NCBI RefSeq assembly: GCF_016462945.1
Contig: NZ_JAEMSG010000006.1
Coordinates: 1-58,926 of the forward strand
Length of the DNA stretch: 58,926 nt
Origin: Mycolicibacterium sp.
GTDB taxonomy: Bacteria > Actinomycetota > Actinomycetes > Mycobacteriales > Mycobacteriaceae
Reading direction: 5' to 3'
Each line of letters starts with the position of its first letter. Position 1 is the first letter of the stretch. Shown here one piece after another: positions 1 through 11,400 of the stretch. The notes below the pieces were generated by a model, which did not search any database, was not told where the DNA came from, and was given only the letters and a program-made list of their open reading frames with translations. A program made the position numbers and the translations under genes.

Positions 1-99
1 CACGTTGGGCGTCCCACTGGACTAGACCGGACCGAGGATTGTGGCCGGCGGTTTATCCGAACCGCGGCGGGCGCAATCCCGGCGATCTACCGTAAGCCG

Positions 100-2340
100 G
101 TGACCACCAAGCGTGCGCAATCCGCCGCCACCGGCGAGGACGGACGCCACCTCTACACCTGTCCGTTGTGTGAAGCCATGTGCGGCTTGGAAATTGAGGT
201 CGCTGACGGCCGGATCGCCGGAATCCGGGGCAACACCGACGACACCTGGAGCCGTGGGCACCTGTGCCCCAAGGGTGCGTCGTTGGGCGCCATCCACGAA
301 GACCCGGACCGGATCCGCGCGCCGATGATCAAGGTGGACGGGCAGTGGCAGGAGGTCAGTTGGGAAGCCGCATTCCAGCGGTGCACCGAACTGCTGGCGC
401 CGGTGATCGCCGATCACGGTATCGGCGCGGTCACCTGCTACGTCGGGAACCCGTTGGCCCACTCGTTCTCGCTCGGTCGCTACACCGGTGTTCTGCTCGG
501 GATGTCGGGCATCCCGGTGAGCTATTCGCCCGGCACCGTCGACCAATGGCCGAAGAACCTCTCGTCGCACCTGATGTTCGGCAACTGGTGGGGCTTCCCG
601 GTGCCGGATATCGAACGCACCGATCTGTTGGTGGTGATGGGCGCCAATCCGGCGGCCTCGCAGGGCTCGCTGCTCGCCGCACCCGATGTGATGGGCATCC
701 TCGGTCGCATCGGCACCGTGATCGTCATCGACCCGGTCCGGACCGCCACCGCAGCCAAGGCCGACGAATGGCTGCCCATCACCCCCGGCACCGACGCCGC
801 ACTACTGCTTGCGATGGTGCACACGTTGTTCGAGGAGAACCTCGCCACCGTTGGCCGTCTCGGTGAGCACATTGACGGCATCGAGACGCTGCGTGAGGTG
901 ACCCGGGACTGGTCACCGGAACGGGTTGCGTCGGTCACCGGCATCAGCGCCGAGCGAATCCGGGAGCTGGCCCGCCAACTTGCGGGTACCGAGAAGGCCG
1001 TCGTCTACGGCCGAATCGGCTTGTGCAACCAGGAATTCGGCAGCCTGGCCAGCTGGCTGGTCGACGTGGTGAACATCCTCACCGGTCATCTCGACACACC
1101 GGGCGGTGCGATGTTCCCGCGCCCGGCGGCCTGGACCGTCACCTCCCAACCGCAGCCGGGACTGGAGGGTGGCCTGCCGGAGTTCGGCCGGTGGCACAGC
1201 CGGGTGCGGGGCGCCAAGGAGGTCCTGGGTCAGGTCCCGGTGTCCTGTCTGGTGGAGGAGATCGCCACCCCGGGTGAGGGTCAGATCAAGGCGTTGATCA
1301 CCGTGGCGGGAAACCCGGTGCTGTCCACCCCGGGTGGTAATCGCCTCGACGAGGTTCTGCCGCAACTCGACGCGATGATCGCAGTGGACCTGTGGCTCAA
1401 CGAGACCACCCGACACGCCGACGTGATCCTGCCGGGGCCCTCGCCACTGGAGACGGCGCATCACGACGACCTGATCCTGGCATTTGCGATCAATTCGATC
1501 GCCAACTACTCCGCGCCGGTCTTCTTCCCCGACGATCCCGACCGTCCCGAGGAGTGGGAGATCTTGATCCGGCTGACCGGGTTATGCGCGGGCACTGCGG
1601 CTGAGGACGTGGATGTGGCCGCGATCGACGACGGGTTCTTCGACTACCTGTGCTTCACCCAGGGTTTGGACGGGGCCCAGATCCGCAGCCACTACAGCCA
1701 TGGCGGACCGGAACGCATCCTTGATCTGACCCTGCGCACCGGCCCGTTCGGCGACCGCTACGGCGAGGTTCCCGACGGGCTGACACTGGCCAAACTCAAG
1801 GAGCAGCCCAATGGAATCAATTTCGGGCCGATGATCCCTCAGATACCGGGCAACCTCGGCACCACCGATAAGAAGATCCGGCTGGCTCCGCCGTACCTAC
1901 TCGATGACCTGCCGCGGCTGGCGGAACGGCTGAACCGCGAGCCGGATGATCTCGTCTTGGTGAGCCGTCGGCACCTGCGGTCGAATAACTCATGGCTGCA
2001 CAATGTTTCGGCCCTGATGAAGGGTCGTGATCGCTGCACCCTGCTGATGCATCCCGATGACGCGGCCAAGCGTGGCGTGAAAGCGGGTGACACGGTCAGC
2101 GTCGTCTCGGCGGCCGGGCGGATCGAAGTCCCCGTTGAACTCACCGAGGCAATTATGCCCGGGGTGGTGTCGATGCCACACGGTTGGGGCCACGGCAAGT
2201 CGGGCACCCGCATGGCGGTCGCCAACAGCTCACCCGGGGTGAATACCAACATCCTGTCGCCGCCGACCTTTCTCGACGAGCCGTCCGGCAATGGGGCGCT
2301 CAATGGCATCCCGGTCACCGTCGCGCCGATGACTGAGTAG
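100..2340 (+). CDS. Molybdopterin-dependent oxidoreductase (FdhF/BisC-like superfamily)
   Basis: A 746-residue protein starting at a GTG. It belongs to the bis-MGD molybdopterin oxidoreductase superfamily. An N-terminal [4Fe-4S] motif is visible as C21-x2-C24-x3-C28 with C56 in HLCPKG, then the Mo-bis-MGD catalytic domain, and the C-terminal MGD-binding beta-barrel domain from about residue 625 (SRRHLRSNNSWLHN, then PHGWGHG). No Tat signal is visible, so it is probably cytoplasmic. The segment where formate dehydrogenases carry the Mo-ligating Cys or Sec (about residues 140-150, SYSPGTVDQWPKN) has no cysteine, so the substrate is unlikely to be formate by simple analogy. It resembles the soluble Rv0197-type mycobacterial oxidoreductases. 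The family is sure, the substrate unknown. Bases 1-99 hold no gene I can support. Confidence 0.88.
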   Translation: MTTKRAQSAATGEDGRHLYTCPLCEAMCGLEIEVADGRIAGIRGNTDDTWSRGHLCPKGASLGAIHEDPDRIRAPMIKVDGQWQEVSWEAAFQRCTELLAPVIADHGIGAVTCYVGNPLAHSFSLGRYTGVLLGMSGIPVSYSPGTVDQWPKNLSSHLMFGNWWGFPVPDIERTDLLVVMGANPAASQGSLLAAPDVMGILGRIGTVIVIDPVRTATAAKADEWLPITPGTDAALLLAMVHTLFEENLATVGRLGEHIDGIETLREVTRDWSPERVASVTGISAERIRELARQLAGTEKAVVYGRIGLCNQEFGSLASWLVDVVNILTGHLDTPGGAMFPRPAAWTVTSQPQPGLEGGLPEFGRWHSRVRGAKEVLGQVPVSCLVEEIATPGEGQIKALITVAGNPVLSTPGGNRLDEVLPQLDAMIAVDLWLNETTRHADVILPGPSPLETAHHDDLILAFAINSIANYSAPVFFPDDPDRPEEWEILIRLTGLCAGTAAEDVDVAAIDDGFFDYLCFTQGLDGAQIRSHYSHGGPERILDLTLRTGPFGDRYGEVPDGLTLAKLKEQPNGINFGPMIPQIPGNLGTTDKKIRLAPPYLLDDLPRLAERLNREPDDLVLVSRRHLRSNNSWLHNVSALMKGRDRCTLLMHPDDAAKRGVKAGDTVSVVSAAGRIEVPVELTEAIMPGVVSMPHGWGHGKSGTRMAVANSSPGVNTNILSPPTFLDEPSGNGALNGIPVTVAPMTE

Positions 2341-2381
2341 CGTCACACCCAGGTAAACATCGAAGCGTGAGGAACGGTGCC

Positions 2382-3140
2382 ATGAGTCCCGCCGAGTTAG
2401 ACCAATCCGTCCGTGATGCCGGTGCGGCCATGGGGGAGGCGCTGGGCGTCTTCATGCTGCACCCGGAGACGTTCGGCGAGAGCATCGCCGCCGGTTATGC
2501 CAACCCGCTTGCCGGCTATGTCGCCGGTCGCGGCGGCGTGCTGGGAGATGCCACCGGTGCCGCGGTGAGTTCAGTGTTCACGGTCTTCGAACCCACCTTC
2601 ACCGGCGCATGCTGGGACGAGGGAGTTGCGGTGCGCGGCGCCAAAGGTGCCGCCGAGGTGTACTGGAACCAGATCGCCGGGTTCGGCCGCAAGTATCTGG
2701 CCGGTGCCGAGGGTCTGGACCGCATCGCCGCGCTGGGGGAGAAAGTCATCGCCGCGACACCGGGCGGCGGGTTGCCGCTGTATGCCGGTTGGCGCGCCAT
2801 GCCGTTGGCCGACGACGCCCCGGCGCGTGCCCTGCAGGTGATGTTCATCATGCGCGAGTTGCGGGCGGGTGTGCACTTCGGTGCGCTGACCGTTTCCGGT
2901 GTCACCCCGGTCGAAGCGCACATGCTCCACGGCGGCCGCGAGTACACCGCGATGTTCGGCTGGCCCGAACCCTTCGCCGACGGCGCGGACAAGAAGGACC
3001 GCTACGCCGAAATAGAGACGGCGACCAACCGCCGGATGGCCGAGATCATGACTGCCGCTTTGGGCCCCGATGAGTTGCACGAACTCGCCCGGTTGAGCGT
3101 CGGGGCGCTGGCCACGCTGAAGGCCAATGTCCCGGGGTGA
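2382..3140 (+). CDS. SCO6745/SalK-like family protein
   Basis: A protein of about 252 residues. I chose the ATG at 2382 over the in-frame GTG at 2367 because the product then starts MSPAELDQ; the GTG adds only five residues. It resembles the SCO6745/SalK-like actinobacterial family: an N-terminal helical segment with a GYVAGRGGVLGDA stretch followed by a V..F..F.P pattern, and a C-terminal half with IMRELRAGVHFGAL. No catalytic motif, signal peptide or membrane span is visible. It follows the molybdoprotein after 41 nt in the same direction, so co-transcription is plausible. The family assignment is by pattern only and the function is unknown. Confidence 0.6.
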   Translation: MSPAELDQSVRDAGAAMGEALGVFMLHPETFGESIAAGYANPLAGYVAGRGGVLGDATGAAVSSVFTVFEPTFTGACWDEGVAVRGAKGAAEVYWNQIAGFGRKYLAGAEGLDRIAALGEKVIAATPGGGLPLYAGWRAMPLADDAPARALQVMFIMRELRAGVHFGALTVSGVTPVEAHMLHGGREYTAMFGWPEPFADGADKKDRYAEIETATNRRMAEIMTAALGPDELHELARLSVGALATLKANVPG

Positions 3141-3165
3141 GTGGCCGAACGCTTAAGCTGCGCAG

Positions 3166-4389
3166 ATGCCGTTAGCGGACGGCCAGACTTTTGCCGGCTA
3201 CACCATCGGGCGTGTCCTCGGCACCGGAGGCATGGGTGAGGTCTACCTGGCCCAGCACCCGCGGCTGCCCCGCCAGGATGCCCTCAAGGTCCTCGGAACC
3301 TCGGTCAGTCACGATGCCGAGTACCGGCAGCGCTTTAACCAGGAAGCCGAGATGGTGGCGACACTGCGCCATCCGAATATCGTCACGATCCACGACCGCG
3401 GTGACTTCGACGGCCAGTTGTGGATTGCGATGGAGTTCGTGGACGGCACCGATGCCTCCCGGCTGCTGACCGACAAGTACCCGAAAGGTATTCCGTCCGC
3501 CGAAGTGGTGCGCATCGTCACCGCTGTCGCTGACGCTCTCGACTACGCCCACAGCTGCGGGCTGCTGCACCGTGATATCAAGCCGGCGAATATTCTGCTG
3601 GGTTTTCCTGAGTCCGGTGATGATCGAATCATGTTGGTCGACTTCGGAGTTGCGCGCTGGATTGGCCAGTCCAGTGATTTGACCGGCGCCGACATGACGG
3701 TCGGCACGGTGAACTACGCAGCACCCGAACAACTCAAGGGCGAACAGATCGACGGTCACGCCGACCAGTACTCGCTCGCGGCCACCGCCTACCACCTGCT
3801 CACCGGCGTAGCGCCATTCGCGAATAGCAATCCGGCCATCGTGATCAGCCATCACCTCGATGCAAAGCCGCCCCCTATCGGTGCCGGGCACCCGGATCTC
3901 GTCCGGCTCGGACCCGTCTTCGCCAAGGCACTGGCCAAGGTCCCGGCGGACCGTTTCGACCGGTGTCGGGATTTCGCCACGGCGATGCAGGATGCGCTCG
4001 GATCGGCAGGCGGCGTCATGGCACGGCATCGCAAACTCGAGGCTGGCCCAGGCAGGAAGCGCCTGCTGGCCGCGGCGGCGGGTGCTGTACTCGTCGCCGG
4101 TGTTGTCGGGGCAGTGGTCACCGTGGTGCGCACTCACGCGCCCAGTCACGGAGATTCCGGCGGGGGATCGGTGCCCACCACGGCACCGCCGCCGGCGGTA
4201 TCCGCCCGGATGGATCTGCCCGTGGTAGTCATCGGCGCTGATTGTGCGGTGCTCGGCGCGGCCGCGGTCGACGAGTCCGGGGCTGCCGCCTATTGCGCGC
4301 GGGTGGACTCCCAAAGCCAGGAGACGGTGTGGTCGCTACAGCCGGAGCGCTTACTTCCGAGCGGAGCGCAGCCGCCGCCCACACCCTAG
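3166..4389 (+). CDS. Membrane serine/threonine protein kinase (Pkn family)
   Basis: A 407-residue receptor-type Hanks kinase. Visible are the Gly-rich loop GTGGMGEVYLA (19-29), ATP-binding Lys41, the catalytic loop HRDIKPANILL with Asp137, DFG with Asp159, and the P+1 segment GTVNYAAPEQL. A juxtamembrane stretch leads to one transmembrane helix (about 299-321). Outside the membrane lies a short Ser/Pro/Thr-rich linker and a sensor domain of about 60 residues with two cysteines (ADCAVLG and AAYCARV). That small Cys-pair domain is like those of PknF/PknJ-type mycobacterial kinases, so it may sense an envelope signal. It converges with the secreted protein gene on the other strand, 14 nt away. 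The exact Pkn orthologue is uncertain. Confidence 0.92.
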   Translation: MPLADGQTFAGYTIGRVLGTGGMGEVYLAQHPRLPRQDALKVLGTSVSHDAEYRQRFNQEAEMVATLRHPNIVTIHDRGDFDGQLWIAMEFVDGTDASRLLTDKYPKGIPSAEVVRIVTAVADALDYAHSCGLLHRDIKPANILLGFPESGDDRIMLVDFGVARWIGQSSDLTGADMTVGTVNYAAPEQLKGEQIDGHADQYSLAATAYHLLTGVAPFANSNPAIVISHHLDAKPPPIGAGHPDLVRLGPVFAKALAKVPADRFDRCRDFATAMQDALGSAGGVMARHRKLEAGPGRKRLLAAAAGAVLVAGVVGAVVTVVRTHAPSHGDSGGGSVPTTAPPPAVSARMDLPVVVIGADCAVLGAAAVDESGAAAYCARVDSQSQETVWSLQPERLLPSGAQPPPTP

Positions 4390-4403
4390 ATACTGCGCCG
4401 GTG

Positions 4404-4886
4404 TCAGCCGACGGGGTCGATGCCGGATTTGGAGATGGCGAAGCCAATTCCCGAGGTATCGACCGTGCAGGTCATTCCGTCGGTTTCCGACATGCAGACG
4501 AACGGTCCGAGCGCTTTGCTTTGGCCGTACGGAAGTTCCGGTTCGACACCGTCAGCCATCGGATTCCCCATGCATGCCACGTCGCTACAGACCGTTAGAA
4601 CCCCTTGAGAGTCCATGGACACTGTTTGTGGGGGCGTGTTGGACTTGCAAAAGACGCCCTCTGTGGAGTTGGGGTCCAAGCCGTTTTTGATTGCGCAGTA
4701 GATGTTGCCTGACGGGGATCCGAAGATTTGCATGTTGGGTGTATCGCACACATCGATGTATCCAGTTTGTCCTGTCGCGCACCCGGTGTCGGCGGTTGCC
4801 TGTGGCATGAAGACCGCTGACGAAATTGACATCGTGGCCGCCGCGCTCAGAATCGCGGCCGCCATACCGACCAATGAGTCTCTCAA
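4404..4886 (-). CDS. Small secreted protein, DUF6636-like
   Basis: A 160-residue protein. The start is a TTG at 4886, supported by a GGGAG Shine-Dalgarno about 7 nt upstream. Residues 1-33 form a Sec signal peptide ending in an ATA-D type cleavage site. The mature part has eight or so cysteines and the motif IFGSPSGNIYCAI, typical of actinobacterial DUF6636-type exported proteins, with regularly placed Cys likely forming disulfides (YCAIK, VFCKS, VCSDVACMG, VCMSETDGMTC). It lies downstream of embB on the same strand but after a 284-nt gap, so it probably has its own promoter. Function unknown. Confidence 0.72.
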   Translation of the reverse strand: MRDSLVGMAAAILSAAATMSISSAVFMPQATADTGCATGQTGYIDVCDTPNMQIFGSPSGNIYCAIKNGLDPNSTEGVFCKSNTPPQTVSMDSQGVLTVCSDVACMGNPMADGVEPELPYGQSKALGPFVCMSETDGMTCTVDTSGIGFAISKSGIDPVG

Positions 4887-5170
4887 CGCCGTGCTCCCCT
4901 CGAGGTTCCCGCTGCTGACCGCGTGCGCTCAACGCACGATGGTAGCGCAGGGGTAAACAATGCCGGTGGGTTATTGCAGAACTTCGCAGCACCGTTCACA
5001 ATCCGCAATCCAGCCCGCCCGCGGAACCCGGGCGTTGCCGCACGAATCCGATCCCGTGCTGGTCCCAACGCCGATACCACCGGTTCATCTCGACTCGCCG
5101 GGCTCGAGGCGGTTCACGCTCCACGACGCCGCACCCGTACCTGCGGAGGTTGGACTCTAGGCCTCTCCCG
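4887..5170. other. Intergenic region between embB and the secreted protein gene
   Basis: No gene is supported here. The embB end of the gap carries CTAGGCCT twice (5157-5164 and 5171-5178); each AGGCCT is self-complementary, so the pair could fold as a 6-bp hairpin across the embB stop codon and act as a weak terminator. No T-run follows. The rest should hold the promoter of the 4404-4886 gene. Confidence 0.35.
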
Positions 5171-8100
5171 CTAGGCCTTGATCCTGATCCGGCCCGGCTT
5201 CCACAGTCCGCTCCGTGTCGCGGTTCCCAACTCGATCTGCGCGGGCTCGGCGTCGATGATGGTGTCGAACTTGCGTAGTGACCCCCAGTCCCGGCCCCAG
5301 TCGTGAGACAGGTAGGTCGCCATCACATGCGCGCGCAGCATCACGTCACTCACCGCGAGTAGGCCGCCGTTGCGCCCGTCCTCCCAGGTGTCGGTGTCCT
5401 GCTTCTTGGCGGTGTAATCCGGAGTGATCCGGAACTTCGGCACCTGAGTGACACCGTTAGCGTGCAGCATCGGCTGCTGGCACGGGAAGGCCATGCCCAC
5501 TGCCCAGTCCATCAACACCGGTTGGGTGGAGCCGACATACTCCTGGAGGGTGCGCAACTCCGGCACCCTCGGCGGGGTGACCGCGACCCAGTCGCCCAGT
5601 GACAGCGAGCGGTCTTCGGCCACGATCCGCACCGCGGTGGTATCGGTGGGAATCTCCGAACGTCGATAGCGGAGATTTCGCCACGACGGCGCCGGGCCCA
5701 GATCATAGGGCTGCACGCGACCGGCCGGCACGAGTGTGCCGTCGGGACCGGCTTTGCCATACTCCAATTCGACGGTCTGACCATCGGTGTGCGCATTGAG
5801 AACACTGTTGCCGGCGATGGTTCCGGCGGCGGTGACGACCACAAGCGGGTGGCCGGCGTCGCTGGGTGGCAATTGGTACCACGCGGATGTCAGTAGGCTT
5901 TCCTGCTGAGCTGTGCCGACATAGCTCCCGGCCACTGCAACGCGGCTTGGGTCCAGTCCGTAGGGCAGCGGCACGGTTGAGCCGTCGATACCCGGTTTGT
6001 CGAGTTTGACCGGCGATTCCCAGTCGTAGTCGATACCGGGCGTCGCAACGAGGACCCGAATCGCCTCGGCCACAATGTGTTCCGGTACACCATTGGGTGT
6101 GAACCCGACGGGTTTAGCCCCGCCGAGTGGGCCGAGCGGTCCGTAATCACCGGGTAGCGGGGTCATGAATCCGGCGTTGGTGTCGGCCTCGACCAGGACA
6201 TCGTCGGCCAGCCCGCATCCCCCGGACAGGGCCTGCAGGTTCGCCAAGGCATTGGAGTAGGTCGGGTACTGACGCACCACGCCCGCAGCCATGGATGCGA
6301 TGAACACGACAACCATGAAGCCCGCAGCCACCGGGATGGGTGCAGCGGTCAGTGCGCGGGTGACGCGGCCTTCGCCCCGACTCCGGGCAGTGAAATGCAG
6401 CCGGAAGGTGTAGAGCGCGGAGATCACGAACAGCGTGAAGAACACTGCGCTGACGCTGATTCCCGCGAACCGCGGCATGTCGTTGTTGAACGGCACTCCG
6501 TAACTGGAGACGTACCACCAACCATTGGTGGTGGCGAAGCATAGGGCGAGCACGAAAAGCACCGCCGTCACGACGGTCATCCGGTTGCGCGACCATCGCA
6601 GCACCTTCTGTGACACCAGCACGGTCGCAAGGGCAGCCATCGCCGCGCCGACAGCGGCGAACAAGCCGAAGTGGTGGACCCACTTGGTCGGGGTGAACAT
6701 CAAGGTGAACATCGTCGCAAAAATGACACCCATCAGGCGCCAGGCCGGCCCCCGTGCAACGCCGGGAATCCGCTTGCGGCGCAACATGATGAACATCGAC
6801 ATGAATAGCGACAATGCGGTGATGAGAAAACCGAACCGACGCGACAATGACCCGTCGACCGTCGGCAGAATCAGGTAGTAGTAGCGCAGATTCTCGGTGT
6901 ACCACGCCTGGCTCGGGCCGATATCGGTGCGAATCCGCGTCGCCTCCAGCACCGTCGCAAGCGTCTGGTCGGCGAACACAACAGTCAGCACTATCGTTCC
7001 GACGGCTAGCAGGGGGGCCACCAGGGGCCAGGTGCCCACCACCGCGCGGCGCCGCGCCAGGATTCGAAGAATGGGCCGACCGCCGGCGATCAGCGCGGCC
7101 ACGGCGATCAGGCCGGTCGGCTGGATACCCAGGGTGAACGCAGCGGTGAGGATGGCCAGTGCCGCAGGAGTGAGCCGACCGGAACTGATCGCCCGTTCGA
7201 TAAGCACGTAGGTGATCAGTGCGCCGGTGGCGATCTGGCCTTCCGGTCGCAGACCGTTGTTGAACGGCATCCAGGCGGCCAGCAACACCAAACCCGCCGC
7301 CCACAGCGCGGCTCTGCTGCTCATCACGGCCGGACCCAGCCGGGGCAGTACCTCGCGTGACAGCAGCAGCCAGCACACCAGCGCACATACCAGGTCCGGT
7401 AATCGGATCCAGATACTCGCATCGCTGACATGGGTCATCAGGGCCAGCACGTTGTAGTACCAGCCGAACGGGTCCTCAGGGCTGCCGAACCAGCGGAAGT
7501 AGTTCGACATGTAACCGGCATGGTCGGCGACGCGGGCCATGCCGAGGATGTAGCCGTCGTCAGATGAGTTGGCGCCCATCACATGCCAGACCAGGAAGCT
7601 GGTCACCACGGTCACATCAACGACGGTGAATGTCCGCCAGCGCTGCGGAATCAACCTGTGCATGCGTCGACCGTCGAGGCGATCGAGTCGCCACAGCGCC
7701 GCCAGTGCGACCACGGTGGATGCCGCGGCCAGCAGCATCGCGGCCAGCTTCAGCGCTGTGGGCCTAGTGGAAAATCGGGTATCGATCGTGGCCGACACGT
7801 TCAACCCGGGTGGTGCGGGTCCGGTCAGGTCGGTGAACACCCCCACGATCGCCGGACGCAGATTGGGGTCGGAGAAACCGCTGCGAAGATCCCGGTAGCC
7901 GCGCTGGGCGGAGTCCTCGCCCTGGTCCTGCGCGGCGATGCTGGGCGGCAGGCCGACGAAGGTGGCGAAGGTTCCGGCGTCCGTCGAGTTGATCTCAATG
8001 CGCTGACAGCCGCTCACCTGGGTTCGCGGCACGCTGGCGATCACCACGTTGCGGTCGGTGATGTCCACTCGCTGGGTGGTGGCCGTGACGAAGAGCGAAT

Positions 8101-8413
8101 TCAGCGCCGCGTCCTTGCCTTTCGGTGGCGCCAGACCTAGAACCAGGCCACCCTTGGGTGGCATCGACCGGATCACCTCGCACGGCACCGTGACTGTGAG
8201 CGATACCGGCGCCTGGGAGATCAGTGGTGCTGTGGCATTGCTCAGGTATCCGTTTTGCGGCCAATTCAGGGTCGCGGTGGTCTGCACCACCGTCAGCAAT
8301 GGGGTCAGCACCGACAGCACGAATCCGAGTAGTCCGGCGATCGTGGCAACCCAGCGAATGATCTTCACGTCGTCGGCTGTATCACGGGCGCCGATTTCGA
8401 GAGTCTGCGTCAT
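5171..8413 (-). CDS. embB: Arabinosyltransferase EmbB
   Basis: A 1080-residue GT-C membrane arabinosyltransferase that, with EmbA, builds the terminal Ara6 motif of arabinogalactan using decaprenyl-phosphoryl-arabinose on the periplasmic face. An N-terminal TM helix (about 18-42) precedes a periplasmic domain; a multispan core and a large C-terminal carbohydrate-binding-like domain follow. The catalytic region [13 protein letters not shown] has the acidic pair at 285-286 and Met292, the position equivalent to M. tuberculosis Met306, where ethambutol-resistance changes occur; it is the wild-type residue here. The ATG overlaps the embA stop by 4 nt (ATGA), so translation is coupled. It closes the embCAB set. 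Assignment to EmbB rather than EmbA/C rests on order and on near-identity around VADHAGYM and [11 protein letters not shown]. Confidence 0.98.
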   Translation of the reverse strand: MTQTLEIGARDTADDVKIIRWVATIAGLLGFVLSVLTPLLTVVQTTATLNWPQNGYLSNATAPLISQAPVSLTVTVPCEVIRSMPPKGGLVLGLAPPKGKDAALNSLFVTATTQRVDITDRNVVIASVPRTQVSGCQRIEINSTDAGTFATFVGLPPSIAAQDQGEDSAQRGYRDLRSGFSDPNLRPAIVGVFTDLTGPAPPGLNVSATIDTRFSTRPTALKLAAMLLAAASTVVALAALWRLDRLDGRRMHRLIPQRWRTFTVVDVTVVTSFLVWHVMGANSSDDGYILGMARVADHAGYMSNYFRWFGSPEDPFGWYYNVLALMTHVSDASIWIRLPDLVCALVCWLLLSREVLPRLGPAVMSSRAALWAAGLVLLAAWMPFNNGLRPEGQIATGALITYVLIERAISSGRLTPAALAILTAAFTLGIQPTGLIAVAALIAGGRPILRILARRRAVVGTWPLVAPLLAVGTIVLTVVFADQTLATVLEATRIRTDIGPSQAWYTENLRYYYLILPTVDGSLSRRFGFLITALSLFMSMFIMLRRKRIPGVARGPAWRLMGVIFATMFTLMFTPTKWVHHFGLFAAVGAAMAALATVLVSQKVLRWSRNRMTVVTAVLFVLALCFATTNGWWYVSSYGVPFNNDMPRFAGISVSAVFFTLFVISALYTFRLHFTARSRGEGRVTRALTAAPIPVAAGFMVVVFIASMAAGVVRQYPTYSNALANLQALSGGCGLADDVLVEADTNAGFMTPLPGDYGPLGPLGGAKPVGFTPNGVPEHIVAEAIRVLVATPGIDYDWESPVKLDKPGIDGSTVPLPYGLDPSRVAVAGSYVGTAQQESLLTSAWYQLPPSDAGHPLVVVTAAGTIAGNSVLNAHTDGQTVELEYGKAGPDGTLVPAGRVQPYDLGPAPSWRNLRYRRSEIPTDTTAVRIVAEDRSLSLGDWVAVTPPRVPELRTLQEYVGSTQPVLMDWAVGMAFPCQQPMLHANGVTQVPKFRITPDYTAKKQDTDTWEDGRNGGLLAVSDVMLRAHVMATYLSHDWGRDWGSLRKFDTIIDAEPAQIELGTATRSGLWKPGRIRIKA

Positions 8414-11400
8414 GGCAGCGCCCTGATCGGTCCGTTGCGGCTCCAGCCGGATACTCGTGTGGAATCCTCGTCGATCACCGCATTAGGTGACTGCGCCGCG
8501 GGCACTACCCGGATATAGCGTTCCAGCGCACCCCAGTCGCGATACCAGTCGTTGCGCAGGTAGGTCGGTACCGTCTCAGTAGTCAGCAACGCCTGGATGA
8601 ACAGGAACGGACCGCCCGCCCGCGCCGACTGCCACATATTCGACGACACCACCACTTGCTTGAGGTTGGGCAGGATCCGGTACTGCGGCAGCTCCGCCAC
8701 CCCCAGATATTCCGAAAACGGCCGCTGGCAGGGAAAATTCGCCGCAGTGGCGATGTCCATCAGCAATGGCGTCTGGGTTCCCAGGAATTCCTGCGCGGTC
8801 TGCAACGGCGGCACTCGCGGCGACGTGAACCCGAACCACTGATCGGTGCTGAGGTTCGGATCGTCGGCCACGATTCGGGCCATGTTCGCCTCCGGCGGCG
8901 CCCAGGTGATAGGGAAACGCAGGTTGCGCCAGGCCTTCTGCTCGATGGTGTCGATCGGTTGAACCTTATCGAGTGCGGTGAAGCTGCCGTCCGGGTTCCG
9001 AACCCCCCATTGCAGTTTCAGGGACTGCCCGTAGTGGAACTCGCCTTCGTCGTCGTCGTACCAGATCGCGCCTGCGGCGGCGACGGTCACCAATGGCCGA
9101 TTCGGCGAGCGGGGCGGCAGGTCGTACCACGCCGAGGTGACCTTGGCAGCGAGCGTGTCCTCCTTGAAGCTGCCCATCACCGGTGTGGTTGTGGGGTCAA
9201 GGCCGAACGGCAGGAACACATTCGAACCATTCACACCCACGGGTCCGTAACCGCCCCCGGTGCCGCCCGAGAAGGCGATCCCGAAGTTGGGTTTGTTCGG
9301 TGATCCATCGGAGTTGACGGTGCCGGGGTTGGCGATGAATGGAGCGATCGGGTCGAGATTGTCACTGATTCCATTGGGTGTGAAGCCGATTGGGTTCTCC
9401 CCACCCAATGGGCCGTACTGTCCCCACTTTTGACCCGGGGCGGGTTGGAGCATGCCGGCGTTGGTGTCGGCTTCGACGAGGACGTCATCGGCCATGGCAC
9501 AGCTTGTCTTGGACAACCCGGAAGTCAGCGCCGCCAGGTTCGCCTTTCCGGTGGTGTAGGCCGGGTAGCGCTGCGCGAAACCTTTTGCCATGGATCCGAC
9601 CGCCAGCAGCACCATGATCAGCGCGAGCACCAGCAGTGGGGTGGAGGCCAGCATGCGGTTGCGGCGGGTGTCTGTGACCTCGGTGTGCCCGGCGTAGTCC
9701 AACCGAAAGTGCAACCACCCGGCGATCAGGCCACTGATGATGGCCAGGGCCAGGAACATCGATGTCACCGGTTGATGCATCAGCACCGGTGCCCGGTCGT
9801 ACCAGGGCACCCCGTAGTTGCCGACGTAGAACCAGCCGTTGATACCAGAGGTCGCCCAGGCCACCACGAACAGAAGCGCGGTGATGTACAACGCGAGATT
9901 GCGTCTGCTGTGCAGGCCCACTCTGGCGAAGGTGAACGCGGTCACCGCACCTAGGGCCGCCGTCAACCCGGCGAATGCACCGAACTGCACGGCCCACTTG
10001 GTGGGTGTGAAGGTGAGCAGCAGCAGGCCCAGTGCGGTGCTGCCGATCAGCCGCCACACGGGCCCGCGGGCCAACCCGGCGACACGGCTACGGCGCAGTA
10101 GCACCGTCAGCATTGCGAATAGACATAGCAGCATGATCAACACCGCGAAGCGCCTCGTCAGTGAGCTCTCCACATGCTCTTCGACAGTGAGAAAGTAGTA
10201 CCGCAGGAAATCTTGGTACCACGAGATCGTCGGGCCGACAACGTATTTGATCCGGGCTGACTCAGCGACCGTGGCCAGGGTCTGGTCGCGGAATACGATG
10301 ACGAAGATCAACGACATTGCCGCCGCCAGTGCTGCCAGCGGAGCCAGTACCCCGTCGCGTACGCGGCGTGCGCCGATGATCCGGCCGATCACCCGTGCAC
10401 CGACCAGCAGCGGTGCCACCGCGACCAGTCCCTGCGGCGCCAAGGTCACGCAGAAGACTGCGACCACGATCGCGAATGCCGTAGGAGTTAGTTGCCGGGT
10501 TGCGATGGTGCGCTCCACGAGCATCCACACCATCAGAACGCCGAAGGCGATCAGCGGCTCGGGACGCAGACCGTTATTGAACGGCAGCCAGGCGGCCAGG
10601 AAGACCAGTCCGCCGGTAGCGACGGCGACCCGGCTCTGCGATAGGCCACCGACCGCTGAGCCCAGACGGGGCAACACCCGGTGGCTGAGGATCAGCCAGC
10701 TCCCGATGGCCGCCGCGGTGGCCGGCAACCGCATCCAGACCCCCGCGGTACTCACCGACGCCAGCTGCGCGAGTACCGACTGGTACCAATCGAACGGTGC
10801 TTCTGTCGTACCGAAATAGCGGTAGTAGTTCGTTGCGTACCCGGCGTCTCCGGAGATGCGCGCGATGGTGAGGTTGTAGCCGTCGTCGGAGGAGATAGCA
10901 CCGATGACATGCCAGAGCAGCAGTGTGCCGATGACGCCGATATCGACCGGCCAGTGCTGCAACAGACGGCGGCGAGCATTCGCCACCCACCCCCCTTGGT
11001 CACGGCGATCAAGGATCACAAGCGCTGCTATCGAGGCGATCACGCACGCGATGCCGGCGATCATGACCACCAACTTGAGGGCCGTCGGTCTGGTGATGAA
11101 GCGCGTGTCGATGTCGATCCGAGCCGAGAGTCCCTGTTGATAAGGAACTTTCAGCTCGGTGAAGATCCCGGTCACCTGGGGCTTTTTATCCGGGGCCAGC
11201 GTGCCTGATGCACCGGGGATGCCGATGAAGTCCGCACCCACCGCTCCGGGATTGGCCCACGCCCGCAGCGTGCTGCAAGCCCCGGAGTTGACCTTTGCCC
11301 GCGGTGCGATTGCCGCGACCTTGTCGCGGAACGCCACGAAAACAGAGTCGGTGTTGGCCCGCACAAACAGCCCGTTGCGGGATGCGTCGATACCGGCCGG

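Noticed and set aside
3172-4314. Minus-strand frame of 380 residues over the Ser/Thr kinase
   Set aside because: Antisense to all kinase motifs; no domain of its own.
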